A DNA stretch of 64,000 nucleotides. Source: Sinorhizobium sp. RAC02 (GTDB lineage: Bacteria > Pseudomonadota > Alphaproteobacteria > Rhizobiales > Rhizobiaceae). The notes beneath the pieces are model-generated. The model saw nothing but the letters and a program-made list of their open reading frames with translations, was not told where the DNA came from and searched no databases. Positions 1 through 8,374 of this stretch are shown one piece after another (position 1 is the stretch's first letter; each line of letters begins with the position of its first letter). The DNA is taken from NCBI RefSeq assembly GCF_001713395.1, contig NZ_CP016452.1:620001-684000 (forward strand). The letters run 5' to 3'. A program made the position numbers and the translations under genes.

Positions 1-585
1 GGCCTCGACAAGCAGCAGGCGGTGCAGGAGAAGCTCGCCCAGCTCGCCGTCTACCGTGAAGGCATCAATGCGCATCTGACCGCGGCGATTGCGCTCGGCG
101 AGCGTTCGCCCGCCGGGCTGATGATGCCGAACCAGTCGTTGCTCTATACGGGCCGCGTCCTCGCCTGCTCGCAGCTTCACGAGATGATGCACATCGCCCG
201 CGAACTGTGCGGCGGCCAGATCTGCGTGACGCCGGATGCCGCGTCCTTCGAGAACCCGGAAACCAAGCCGTGGCTCGACAAGTACTACAGCATCAACGAC
301 GAATGGGTCGCCGACGACCGCCGCAAGCTGCTGGCCTTTGCCCGCGACCTGCTGAACTCGGACTATGCCGGCCACCGGCTGACCTTCCAGCTCTTCGCCC
401 AGTCCCCGCCGTTCGCGCATCTCGCTGCCGTCTACCGCAACTTCGACTGGGACGGCCCGCTCGCCTTCGTCAAGGAAGCCGCCGGCCTGTCGGACCGCGT
501 GATGGCCGGGCGCACGCTGACGCCCGGAGACAACGCCATCTCGAGCTGGTTTGCCGCGGACACCAAGCGCGCCGCAGCGGAATGA
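1..585 (+). CDS. HpaB-family FADH2-dependent monooxygenase, C-terminal part
   Basis: The frame is open from the first base and ends in TGA, so the gene begins upstream of the window. The 194 visible residues match the C-terminal region of the 4-hydroxyphenylacetate 3-hydroxylase large component. Landmarks include HEMMHIARELCGGQ, the RKLLAFARDLLNSDYAGHR helix and a YRNFDWDGPL segment. Members hydroxylate aromatic or heteroaromatic rings using FADH2 supplied by a separate reductase. A flavin reductase at 4381 is the likely partner. The family is clear; the substrate cannot be read because the N-terminal half is missing and the family is broad. The following RidA, deacylase and HutD genes suggest a nitrogen-containing substrate, which is inference. 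Confidence 0.88.
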   Translation, partial: GLDKQQAVQEKLAQLAVYREGINAHLTAAIALGERSPAGLMMPNQSLLYTGRVLACSQLHEMMHIARELCGGQICVTPDAASFENPETKPWLDKYYSINDEWVADDRRKLLAFARDLLNSDYAGHRLTFQLFAQSPPFAHLAAVYRNFDWDGPLAFVKEAAGLSDRVMAGRTLTPGDNAISSWFAADTKRAAAE

Positions 586-674
586 TCGACCGGGGCGGCT
601 CTCTCCGGGGCTGCCCCTTGCTTCCGAACCACCCAACGGCCGGGCCGACCGGCTCAAGCAATGGAATGAGAGAC

Positions 675-1094
675 ATGATTCACAAACGGCTCCGCCCCTT
701 CAACACCAAGAAGACCTATCCCGAGCAGAACCTCGACAACGACCTCAGCCAGGGCGTCGTCGCCCGCGGCACCACGGTCTTCCTGCGCGGCCAGGTCAGC
801 CAGGACCTCGACACCCGCGAGTGCCTGCATGTCGGCGATGCCGGCAAGCAGACCGCCAAGACGATGCAAAACATCAAGATGCTGCTAGAGGAGGCCGGCA
901 GCGAGATGGCGCATATCTGCCGCATTGTCGTCTACCTGACCGACATCCGCTACCGCGAGGCCGTCTACCAGGAAATGGGCAAGTGGATGAAGGGTGTGCA
1001 TCCCTGCTCGACCGGCCTCGTCGTGCCGGCGCTCGCGCGGCCGGAATGGGTGGTCGAGATCGAAGTGACCGCCGTCATTCCCGACGCTGCCTGA
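675..1094 (+). CDS. RidA/YjgF-family protein
   Basis: A 139-residue protein of the RidA/RutC superfamily, which hydrolyses reactive enamine/imine intermediates or related carbamate products. The typical core is visible: SQGVVARGTTVFLRGQVSQD, the TMQNIKMLLEEAGSEMAHI helix, VVYLTDIRYREAVYQEM, and a C-terminal IEVTAVIP strand. The start chosen follows a GAGAGA stretch; an in-frame ATG nine bases upstream is equally possible. It lies 90 bases after the monooxygenase and 11 bases before the DUF1028 gene, so the three probably form one transcript. The arrangement monooxygenase, RidA and flavin reductase recalls the Rut pyrimidine pathway (RutA, RutC, RutF), but there is no RutA homologue here. Confidence 0.88.
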   Translation: MIHKRLRPFNTKKTYPEQNLDNDLSQGVVARGTTVFLRGQVSQDLDTRECLHVGDAGKQTAKTMQNIKMLLEEAGSEMAHICRIVVYLTDIRYREAVYQEMGKWMKGVHPCSTGLVVPALARPEWVVEIEVTAVIPDAA

Positions 1095-1105
1095 CGGAGG
1101 GCGCG

Positions 1106-1783
1106 ATGACCTTCTCGATTTCCGCGCGTTGCCCCGAGACCGGCATGTTCGGCGTGGCCGTTTCGTCCTCCTCGCCCTGCGTTGCCGCGCGCTGCGCCCA
1201 TGCCCGGGCCGGCGTGGGTGCGGTGGCGACGCAGAACATCACCGATCCGCGGCTTGGCCCGAAGGGGCTCGACCTGATGGCGGGCGGCCTTTCGGCAGGC
1301 GAAGCGCTCGAGGCGCTGAAGCGTGACGCGCCGCACCTGGACTACCGTCAGCTTGCACTGGTCGACGCCGAGGGCCGCACCGCCTCCTTCTCTGGGGCGC
1401 GGACGCTCGGTACCCACCGGGTCGCGACCGGGCCGGGCGTGGTTGCCGCCGGCAACCTGCTGTCCGATCCGGGCGTGCCGGAAGCGATGGTGGCGGCCTT
1501 CACTGCGGCCGCCGGGCAGAGCCTCGGCGACCGGCTGTTGGCCGCCATGCGTGCCGCCGAAGCGGCGGGCGGCGAGGAAGGTCCTGTCCATTCGGTCGGG
1601 ATGATCCTCGTGCGCGACCAGGCCTGGCCGATTGCCGACCTGCGCGTGGACTGGGCCGACGAGGATCCGATCGGCGAGCTGGCGACGCTGTGGGACAGAT
1701 GGAAGGGCGAGATGGAAGCCTATGTCTCGCGCGCCCTCAACCCGTCCGAGGCGCCCAGCTACGGCGTGCCGGGCGATGTGTAA
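1106..1783 (+). CDS. DUF1028 family protein
   Basis: A 225-residue protein matching the DUF1028 family, which has an Ntn-hydrolase-like fold but no settled function. Recognisable family features are the N-terminal TFSISARCPETGMFGVAVSS, the ATQNITDPRLGPKGLDLM segment, and VVAAGNLL followed by an alanine-rich helix. The ATG follows GGAGG at 1096-1100 with good spacing. It is the third gene of the monooxygenase transcript and is 74 bases from the deacylase gene. The C-terminal WADEDPIGELATLWDRW is typical of the family. Because it is packed between RidA and a deacylase it may be an amide or peptide hydrolase, which is inference only. Confidence 0.85.
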   Translation: MTFSISARCPETGMFGVAVSSSSPCVAARCAHARAGVGAVATQNITDPRLGPKGLDLMAGGLSAGEALEALKRDAPHLDYRQLALVDAEGRTASFSGARTLGTHRVATGPGVVAAGNLLSDPGVPEAMVAAFTAAAGQSLGDRLLAAMRAAEAAGGEEGPVHSVGMILVRDQAWPIADLRVDWADEDPIGELATLWDRWKGEMEAYVSRALNPSEAPSYGVPGDV

Positions 1784-1857
1784 AGCGTCCAACCGCCTCG
1801 TCCATGACCCTTATCCGGCAAGAAGCCGGGTGAGGGCTTTGTTTCAGATAGGACGTT

Positions 1858-3015
1858 ATGAAGACGCTCCACATACTGGAAAGGCTGGTCGCCTTTCCCA
1901 CCCTCAGCCGGAGATCCAACCGGGACCTCATCGACTTCGTGGAGGGCCTGCTTCATGGCGCAGGCATCGAGACGATGCTCGTCGCAAGCGTTGACGGCAC
2001 CCGGGCGAACCTCTTCGCCACCATCGGACCCCGGGATCGCGGTGGCGTGGTGCTGTCCGGCCATACGGATGTCGTGCCGGTCGAGGGCCAGGCCTGGACC
2101 CGCGATCCCTTCCGCCTTTCCATCTACGGCGACCGGGTCTATGGGCGCGGCACGACCGATATGAAGGGGTTCGTCGCCGCCGCCATCGCAGTTGCGCTGC
2201 GTGCTGCCGGCCGCGATTTGCAGACGCCGCTTCACCTTGCCTTTTCCTATGACGAAGAGATCGGCTGTGTCGGCGTTCGCGACCTGCTGGAGAGCCTGGC
2301 GGACCGCACGCCGCGCCCGATGGCCTGCATCGTCGGCGAGCCCACCGGCATGCGGATCGCGACCGGCCACAAGGGCAAGCTCGCCCTCAGGGCCTGCTGT
2401 ATCGGCCATTCTGCCCACTCCGCCCTCGCGCCGACGGCGCTGAACGCCCTGCATCTCGGCGCGGATTTTCTGGGTGTGCTGCGTCGCGAGCAGCGGCGAC
2501 TTGCCGAAAGCGGCGCCCGCGACGCGGCCTATGACGTTGCCATCAGCACCATCCACGCCGGGCGCATGAGCGGTGGCCAGGCCCTCAACATCGTGCCGAA
2601 CCGCTGCGACATCGATTTCGAGATCCGCAACGTCGCCGCCGATGACCCGGCAGCGATCCTCGCCCGTATCTTCGACGGGGCCGAGGCGATCGTCGCGCCG
2701 TTGCGGGTGGGTTTTCCCGAGTCCGCGATCGCCATCGAGGAGGTCAATGCCTATCCCGGCCTCGATACCGGCGAAGATGCAGATATCGTCCGGCTTCTTC
2801 GGCGCGTACTGGAGGACGACGGTCCGGTGTGCAAGGTCGCCTTCGGCACGGAGGCAGGGCTCTTCGACAGCCGGCTCGGCGTTCCGTCGGTGGTCTGCGG
2901 TCCGGGGCACATGGATCAGGGGCACAAGCCGGACGAATATATCGAGATCGAGCAGCTGGCGGCCTGCGACAGTATGCTGGACCGGCTCGTGCAAACGCTT
3001 GCCGCCGGGCTGTGA
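1858..3015 (+). CDS. argE: Acetylornithine deacetylase-type M20 metallopeptidase
   Basis: A 385-residue ArgE/DapE-type amidohydrolase. Metal-binding and catalytic motifs are present: HTDVVPVEGQAW, GRGTTDMKG, the catalytic DEEIGC pair, a GEPTGM segment, the dimerisation-domain HSAHS and the C-terminal CGPGHMDQGHKPDEY. Length is normal for ArgE. ArgE removes the acetyl group of N-acetylornithine, but related enzymes act on other N-acyl amino acids. Its position between DUF1028 and a LysR regulator in a monooxygenase cluster argues for a catabolic deacylase rather than arginine biosynthesis. The gene symbol reflects sequence similarity only. Confidence 0.8.
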   Translation: MKTLHILERLVAFPTLSRRSNRDLIDFVEGLLHGAGIETMLVASVDGTRANLFATIGPRDRGGVVLSGHTDVVPVEGQAWTRDPFRLSIYGDRVYGRGTTDMKGFVAAAIAVALRAAGRDLQTPLHLAFSYDEEIGCVGVRDLLESLADRTPRPMACIVGEPTGMRIATGHKGKLALRACCIGHSAHSALAPTALNALHLGADFLGVLRREQRRLAESGARDAAYDVAISTIHAGRMSGGQALNIVPNRCDIDFEIRNVAADDPAAILARIFDGAEAIVAPLRVGFPESAIAIEEVNAYPGLDTGEDADIVRLLRRVLEDDGPVCKVAFGTEAGLFDSRLGVPSVVCGPGHMDQGHKPDEYIEIEQLAACDSMLDRLVQTLAAGL

Positions 3016-3304
3016 CGGGGCATAGGAAAGGCTGAAGCCGGGCTTTTGAAGATGCGGATTTGTTTTTTGCACCGGGCGTGATCATGTGAAAAAACAGCGG
3101 CGGAACCCCTGAAGAGGGCGGACGCTGCCCGCATGAGAGGAAGTGTGTCCGCAAGCTCTACGCTGCGGCGAAGCCCTTCGCGAAAGATGTGGATTTCCGC
3201 CGTACATGCGGCGGAATGTGCCGCTCTCTCCGTGGAAAGGGATACTGCGCAGGCATCATAACGCTGTCGGCCTCCGACTGGGGTACGGCTGGAAGGAAGA
3301 CCGC

Positions 3305-4249
3305 ATGCGCTTCACCCTTCGTCAACTGAGCTATTTCATCGCCGCCGCGGAGACGGGGAGCGTCACGCGTGCCGCCGAGCAGGTGAACATTTCGCAGCCG
3401 TCGATTTCGGCGGCCATCCTGCATCTCGAAATCGAGTTCGGCGCCCAGCTGTTCGTGCGCCATCACGCGCAGGGCCTGTCGCTGACGCCCGCCGGCCAGC
3501 GGCTGCTCGTCGCCGCGAAGGAGGCATTGCGCACCACGCAGGGCCTTTACGACGTCGTGAACTCGGCCATGGGCGTGGTGGCCGGGCCGATCAATCTCGG
3601 CTCGTTCCGCACCTTCACACCGCTGATCGTTCCCGAACTGTGGAAGAGCTTCGTGGCGCGCTACCCCGAGGTGCAGCTGCATGTTACCGAGGGAAGCGAG
3701 GCGGAACTGCTGGAAGGCCTGCGCAACGCCCGCATCGACGTGGCGCTGACCTATGAATTGAGCATGACGGCCGACATGAACTTCGTGCCGCTCGCCGAGC
3801 TGCCGACCTATATCCTCCTTGCCGCCGACCATCCGCTGGCCAAGAAGCCCCGGTTGAAGTTAACCGACCTGGAGCAAGAGCCGTTCATCCTGCTCGACCT
3901 GCCGCTCACCCGGCAATATTTCCTCTCTCTATTCGAGCGCGCCGGCATTGCGCCGAGGGTCGTCGCCGAAACCAGCCTTCCGTCCGCCATCCGCTCCTAT
4001 GTCGGCGCCGGTATCGGCTTCTCGATGATGACGGTGCGGCCGCGCAACATGAGCGCGGAGAATGGCTATCCGCTCGCCTATGTCGAACTGCAGGACGATT
4101 ATCCGCCCATGAAGCTGGGCCTTGCCACGCTCAAGGAACTGAAGCGCTCGCGGGTTGCGGAGGCCCTGGAGGACCTCTGCCGCGATTTGATCCAGGAGGG
4201 CAGCCTGCCCGGCATGGTTTCGGTTCCGCAACCGCCGTGCGCGACCTGA
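3305..4249 (+). CDS. LysR-family transcriptional regulator
   Basis: A 314-residue LysR regulator. The N-terminal winged helix covers about residues 1-60 (MRFTLRQLSYFIAAAETGSV, then SQPSISAAILHLE). The effector domain begins near residue 90. The ATG at GACCGCATGCGC gives the canonical LysR N-terminus; an upstream extension in the same frame does not look like protein. The effector domain is visibly similar, motif by motif, to the C-terminal half of the protein encoded next (TFTPLIVPELW against TFGPFIMPRLI; EPFILLDLPLTRQYF against EPMVLLDAPPSADYF). It probably controls the surrounding monooxygenase genes, which is inference. Confidence 0.92.
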   Translation: MRFTLRQLSYFIAAAETGSVTRAAEQVNISQPSISAAILHLEIEFGAQLFVRHHAQGLSLTPAGQRLLVAAKEALRTTQGLYDVVNSAMGVVAGPINLGSFRTFTPLIVPELWKSFVARYPEVQLHVTEGSEAELLEGLRNARIDVALTYELSMTADMNFVPLAELPTYILLAADHPLAKKPRLKLTDLEQEPFILLDLPLTRQYFLSLFERAGIAPRVVAETSLPSAIRSYVGAGIGFSMMTVRPRNMSAENGYPLAYVELQDDYPPMKLGLATLKELKRSRVAEALEDLCRDLIQEGSLPGMVSVPQPPCAT

Positions 4250-4380
4250 CACGTTGACCTTCCCAAGTTTTTATTGAGGCAAAACGCCAGAAAAGCCTTC
4301 TTTTCCCTCAGCCTCCGTCTTGGAACAATGCACGCGTTCTTCCGCTTTCGGGCGGTCATTCAACCAGTTGGAACGACGGA

Positions 4381-5562
4381 GTGCGGGGCTTGGAAACGAA
4401 GATTGAACAGACCATTCGGCTCAGATTTCTCGAAGGGATGAGCCATGCCGCATGCACGGTGAACATCGTAACGACGGACGGGCCGGCCGGGCGTGCAGGC
4501 GTGACGGTGTCGGCAATGGCTTCCGTATCGGCCGACAGCGCGTGGCCAACCCTGCTCGTCTGCGTGCATCATCTCAGTCCGGCCGCGGCAAAGATCGTCG
4601 AGAACGGCGTTCTCTGTGTGAACGTGCTGCGCGACGACCAGTCCTATATTTCCGATACCTTTGCCGGCCGCTTCAAGGAGGAGGTCAACGATAAGTTCGA
4701 GTGCACGGAATGGGTGTCGATGCCCTCCGGCGCGCCGCGCATCGTCGATCCGCTCGTCGCCTTCGATTGCCGGCTGCTCTCCTCGGAAAAGGTCGGAACC
4801 CACTACATTTTCTTGTGCGAAGTGCGCGACCTGCACGTCTCCCGTTTGGGCTCGCCGCTCATTTATGCCAACCGGGCCTATGGCGCCTCGATGCGGATAG
4901 ATGGCGCCCGGTCGCTGGCCGCTGCCCGGGCGAATGCGGGAAGCCAACTGTCCGTTGCCTGTTTCCACACGTTCGGCCCCTTCATCATGCCCCGGCTGAT
5001 CCAGCGCATGGAGGGTATAGGTATTCGCCTGGTGGAGGGCGACCAGCGCCGACTGAGCGAAAGCCTGCGCGCCGGCGAGAGCGAGCTGGCCCTTTTGTAC
5101 GATATCGACCTCGGTGTCGACCTTGAGAAAATCCCGCTCGATCACCTGTCGCCCTATGTGCTCCTCCCCGACGGCCATCGGCTCGCGGCACAGCCGGAGA
5201 TCGACGCGACGGAACTGGCGGAGGAGCCGATGGTGCTGCTCGACGCGCCGCCGAGCGCCGACTATTTCGTGGGCGTGATGCGCGCGGCCGGAGTCGAACC
5301 GCTTATCGCGCACCGCTCGATCTCCTTCGAGATGGTGCGCGGCCTGGTGGGGCATGGCCTCGGCTATGCGCTCCTCGCCACCAAGCCGGCGACAGACATG
5401 ACCTATGACGGAATGAAGCTCGTAGTGCGCCCGCTGGTCGGCCAGCAGGCTCCTTCCTCGATCGTCATCGCCCACCGGAGGAACGAGGCATTGTCCGGCC
5501 CTGCACGGCGCTTCATCGAATGCTGCCTGGAGGTCTTCAAGAAGGGCGGATCGATCGGCTGA
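4381..5562 (+). CDS. Flavin reductase fused to a LysR-type effector-binding domain
   Basis: A 393-residue two-domain protein. Residues about 15-165 are an HpaC-like flavin reductase (CTVNIVTTDGPAGRAGVTVSA, NVLRDDQSYISDTFAGRF, HYIFLCEVRDL). Residues about 188-385 are a LysR substrate-binding domain with no DNA-binding helix. The GTG start is chosen because the reductase domain needs the residues before the internal Met at 4438. Its role is likely to supply FADH2 to the HpaB-type monooxygenase, with activity tuned by a ligand. The closest known design is the C1 reductase of Acinetobacter 4-hydroxyphenylacetate hydroxylase, which carries a MarR-like autoinhibitory domain. The domain calls are firm; allosteric control is inference. 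Confidence 0.88.
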   Translation: MRGLETKIEQTIRLRFLEGMSHAACTVNIVTTDGPAGRAGVTVSAMASVSADSAWPTLLVCVHHLSPAAAKIVENGVLCVNVLRDDQSYISDTFAGRFKEEVNDKFECTEWVSMPSGAPRIVDPLVAFDCRLLSSEKVGTHYIFLCEVRDLHVSRLGSPLIYANRAYGASMRIDGARSLAAARANAGSQLSVACFHTFGPFIMPRLIQRMEGIGIRLVEGDQRRLSESLRAGESELALLYDIDLGVDLEKIPLDHLSPYVLLPDGHRLAAQPEIDATELAEEPMVLLDAPPSADYFVGVMRAAGVEPLIAHRSISFEMVRGLVGHGLGYALLATKPATDMTYDGMKLVVRPLVGQQAPSSIVIAHRRNEALSGPARRFIECCLEVFKKGGSIG

Positions 5563-5570
5563 ATGACAAG

Positions 5571-5593
5571 GAGGCGGGCCAAAGGCCTGCCTC
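5571..5593. terminator. Hairpin between convergent genes
   Basis: GAGGCGGGCC and GGCCTGCCTC flank an AAA loop, pairing in nine of ten positions. It sits between the stops of the convergent flavin reductase fusion and HutD genes, so it may end transcripts from both sides. There is no long T run on either strand, so intrinsic termination is uncertain. Confidence 0.5.
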
Positions 5594-5605
5594 GCAACGC
5601 CTCTC

Positions 5606-6184
5606 CTATACGCCCGACGCCGCGCGGAGCGGCACGACGAGAATGGCCGCACCAGCGTCCGGCGTGAACCGGGCGGGCGCGTCCAGCAGAGCGCAGTCGC
5701 CTTCGCCGAGGGTGACAGTCTCCTGCGAGGCCGACAGGCCGGAGGTTCCGCGCAATGCAAAAACGAACGCCAGGCCCTGCGGCTCAGGCTGCACGACCGT
5801 GCCTTTGGTGAGGACGCTGGCCGGAGCGAGCTGCCAGGCATCCCGCGCCGCCATGACATTGACGACACGCACCGGCCCACCCTTCGGCACGCCGACCGGC
5901 GTCAGGCCGGAATCGAAACGGTAGGGATGGCCGATGACAAGCTCCACATCGTGGTCGCCGAATTCCAGCGTCAGGCGCTCGCCCTCGATCAGGGTGATGG
6001 TCCGTTCCACGCCGGGAAATGCGGAGAAGACGCCGGTTGTGGCAATGGACGCCCGGCTGACCCGCAGCGCGAAGGCATCGCGTGAGGCGCCGTCCGGCAG
6101 CAGGCAGATTTCGTCTGTAGAACCCGTACCGTTCTTCCACGGCATGGCCACATAGCCGGTGGCGGGTAGGTGCTGTATAGTCAT
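5606..6184 (-). CDS. HutD/Ves-family cupin protein
   Basis: A 192-residue HutD/Ves family protein. Seen features are MPWKNGTGSTDEICLLP near the N-terminus, FALRVSRASIATTGVFSAFPGVERT in the middle, and the GEGDCALLDAP strand. The start is the ATG preceded by AGGAAGAG; a longer upstream frame lacks similarity. HutD in Pseudomonas is implicated in limiting histidine (urocanate) overflow, but the family is broader and no hut genes are visible here. It is transcribed toward the flavin reductase fusion and lies about 105 bases downstream of the FAD-synthetase-like gene, probably on the same transcript. Its link to the monooxygenase pathway is inferred from position. Confidence 0.82.
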   Translation of the reverse strand: MTIQHLPATGYVAMPWKNGTGSTDEICLLPDGASRDAFALRVSRASIATTGVFSAFPGVERTITLIEGERLTLEFGDHDVELVIGHPYRFDSGLTPVGVPKGGPVRVVNVMAARDAWQLAPASVLTKGTVVQPEPQGLAFVFALRGTSGLSASQETVTLGEGDCALLDAPARFTPDAGAAILVVPLRAASGV

Positions 6185-6289
6185 TCTCTTCCTTTCAAGC
6201 GGCGGCAAAGCGTGACCGCCTCGTTGCAATTGATCGGCACTGCGCGTCGCGGGGTTCCTAAAGTTTTTCACCGGCAATCGCGCCGCGCT

Positions 6290-7126
6290 TCACTGGAGCA
6301 GCTTGCGTCGGCCAGGCTGTCCTTCGAGCTGCCACATGTCCCGCAGGGCCGGAAGTGAATGCGGCCCGAGTGGTCGGAATGTGCCATCGGCGTCGATGTC
6401 GATGCGCACCCGTTCGTCGCGGCCTTCGCCCGAGCCGATATAGCGCCCCGGCCGGGGCCGGCAGAGCATTGGATGCAGCCTGCGGCCGCCATCGTCCGTG
6501 CCCTCCGTTTCGACGAGCCAGTCATGTCCCATGAGCCGGGTGGCCCCGGAGAGGTCGCCGGCCTCGATCGCGGCCCGGATGAGCGTCGAGGAGACGCGCA
6601 CGCCCGCATGGGTGACGTCGGGCGCGATGCTGATGCCGAAGCCTCGAGTGGTGCAAAGATCCGTCAGCAATGCCATGTCACCGGCACGCAGGTTGCCGAA
6701 ACGGAAGTCCGGCCCCGCGATCACATGGCGCACGCTGAGCGCTCCGACGAGTATGCGGTCGACGAATTCCAGCGGGCTGAGGCCGGCAAAGGCCTGATCG
6801 AAGCGAGGCGAATAGATGAAATCCACGCCATAGTGAGACAGCTGCAGGCGCCTGGCCGCCGGCGTCGCCAGCCGGAACAGGGCAGTTTCCCTGCCGAAGA
6901 AGCTGCGCGGATGGGGTTCGCAGGCCATGACCGCCACCGGCCGGCCCCCGGCGATCTGATGTGCCATGCGCGCCAGCGCCTGATGGCCGAGATGGAATCC
7001 GTCGAAATTGCCGAGCATCAGGACGCCGCCGCGCAACGGATGATCCGCGGCAAGCCCTCCTTCCACCACCTCAGGCAGGCCTGGCGCGCGGTGCAGCAGC
7101 GGGTAGGCGGATATCGTGGCGGGCAT
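6290..7126 (-). CDS. RibF-like FAD synthetase with degenerate riboflavin kinase domain
   Basis: A 278-residue protein with a good FMN adenylyltransferase domain: GNFDGFHLGHQ near residue 40, EPHPRSFFG, GPDFRFG and VSSTLIRAAIEAGD. In bifunctional RibF the kinase domain follows with a GFPTAN motif. Here the matching stretch reads GGRRLHPMLCRPRPGRY and the PTAN threonine is absent, and the C-terminus is short (usual RibF length is about 310 or more). So it probably makes FAD from FMN but is not a riboflavin kinase. Its presence beside an FADH2 monooxygenase and a flavin reductase suggests a dedicated cofactor supply. It is unlikely to be the housekeeping RibF. Confidence 0.78.
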   Translation of the reverse strand: MPATISAYPLLHRAPGLPEVVEGGLAADHPLRGGVLMLGNFDGFHLGHQALARMAHQIAGGRPVAVMACEPHPRSFFGRETALFRLATPAARRLQLSHYGVDFIYSPRFDQAFAGLSPLEFVDRILVGALSVRHVIAGPDFRFGNLRAGDMALLTDLCTTRGFGISIAPDVTHAGVRVSSTLIRAAIEAGDLSGATRLMGHDWLVETEGTDDGGRRLHPMLCRPRPGRYIGSGEGRDERVRIDIDADGTFRPLGPHSLPALRDMWQLEGQPGRRKLLQ

Positions 7127-7373
7127 CGGATCTCGCTCCTGTTGAGGACGCCTAGCTTAAGGGCCGTCAGTTCCGAGCGAAAATCCGATCTTTCGTGCCA
7201 CTGCATCGAGAAATCCTTGTTAAGCCACCCCAAGCTAGTTAGAGCGGACGCATATGCGCAGGATAGTTTCGAGGTGAAGGGTTTTCAGCAAATCTCATAA
7301 ACCCTGATTGAAAATCAATGAGCGGGTCGACCGTTCGTAACCTTTCAAGAGCAATATTAACTGGAGGCTCGCT

Positions 7374-8237
7374 TCAGGTTGAAACGTGCTCGATTAGGCT
7401 TCCAAGAAGGGCCGCATCACTTTCACGCAGACGCCTCGTCTCGGAATGGTTTCCGTTGATACTTGATCCATTCTGAAGCTCTTGGGAAAACTGATGCGCC
7501 GCCTCGCGGACATCCGCCGCCAACGCGTCATCGGATTGCGGATGCGTTCGCTTCAGGATTCGGGTCAGGCTGCCGATAACTGCGCCTTCGTCGTTGAAGA
7601 TCGGGGCCGCGATGGCGGCGAGGTCGGATTCAAACGTTCCGACCGTAATGCACGATCCGGCCTTGCGAATGGCATTCATCCGGCGCCGGAAGTCCGTCCA
7701 GTTGTCGCCAAGGCCTGCCTCGGCGATATCGGAGCCGCTGCGCAGGAAAAGCGCCTTCAGGCGGGCAGGGGGCAGGTTGGCAAGTATCGCGAGCGACGCG
7801 GCGCCCTTGAAAAGCGAGAAGGGCAGGCCGCGTGCACGCAACAGCCGGAGCGGTGCTTCGCCGGACGCCTCGCCATTTTCCTGACGCAGGCAAAGCACCC
7901 GGTCGCCCCACAGGCCGCAGAGGATGAGCACGCTGTCGGGCACGCGCCGCGCGCGTTCTGGCATGATCCGGTTTCCAACGGACGTCATCGGGTCGCTGAT
8001 CTGGATCTTGCGCTCGAGTTCGACGATGCGCGGACCGAGCGAATAGTTGCCGCGGCTGAGTTGAACCAGAAGCCCGGCGTTACACAGAACACGAAGGTAT
8101 CGATAGGTGGTCGAGCGGGAGAGATCGAGCGTCTCGCCGATCTGTTCGGGCGACACCGTCGGGCTGCTTTCATCCAGCAGATCAAGGATTTCAAACGCAC
8201 GATCGATGCTCGTCTTTTCCCCGGTTGTCTTTTCCAT
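7374..8237 (-). CDS. IclR-family transcriptional regulator
   Basis: A 287-residue IclR regulator, divergent from the TctC gene. The winged helix-turn-helix spans about residues 10-70 (SIDRAFEILDLLDESS, then LDLSRSTTYRYLRVL). The C-terminal effector domain contains LRLLRARGLPFSLFKGAASLAILA and ITVGTFESDLAAIAAPIF, the usual IclR landmarks. The chosen ATG gives the standard N-terminus; the longer frame adds residues that do not look like protein. It most likely controls the divergent tct-prpD-lactonase operon in response to a pathway metabolite. A perfect inverted repeat in the shared promoter region (8284-8299) is a candidate operator. Confidence 0.9.
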   Translation of the reverse strand: MEKTTGEKTSIDRAFEILDLLDESSPTVSPEQIGETLDLSRSTTYRYLRVLCNAGLLVQLSRGNYSLGPRIVELERKIQISDPMTSVGNRIMPERARRVPDSVLILCGLWGDRVLCLRQENGEASGEAPLRLLRARGLPFSLFKGAASLAILANLPPARLKALFLRSGSDIAEAGLGDNWTDFRRRMNAIRKAGSCITVGTFESDLAAIAAPIFNDEGAVIGSLTRILKRTHPQSDDALAADVREAAHQFSQELQNGSSINGNHSETRRLRESDAALLGSLIEHVST

Positions 8238-8283
8238 CGCCTGCGCATGCTCCACTGTTTGACCGCACCATACATAAAATATC

Positions 8284-8299
8284 GAATATCGCAATATTC
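8284..8299. promoter_or_regulatory. Perfect inverted repeat between iclR and tctC
   Basis: GAATAT and ATATTC flank the spacer CGCA, giving a perfect 6-4-6 dyad in the 137-base divergent promoter region. It lies about 47 bases upstream of the IclR start and 76 bases upstream of the TctC start. IclR proteins bind short dyads in such positions, so it is a reasonable operator candidate. The dyad is seen; the binding protein is inferred. Confidence 0.5.
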
Positions 8300-8374
8300 A
8301 GAACTTGATGTTTTTCCCAAATAGTGGCACAAACCTGAAATCGGAAGTGGAGCCGATCGCCAAATGGAGGAAAC

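Noticed and set aside
4360..5880. A 506-codon minus-strand frame opposite the flavin reductase fusion
   Set aside because: Its composition is arginine- and serine-rich with no domain pattern, and the opposite strand encodes two clear domains.
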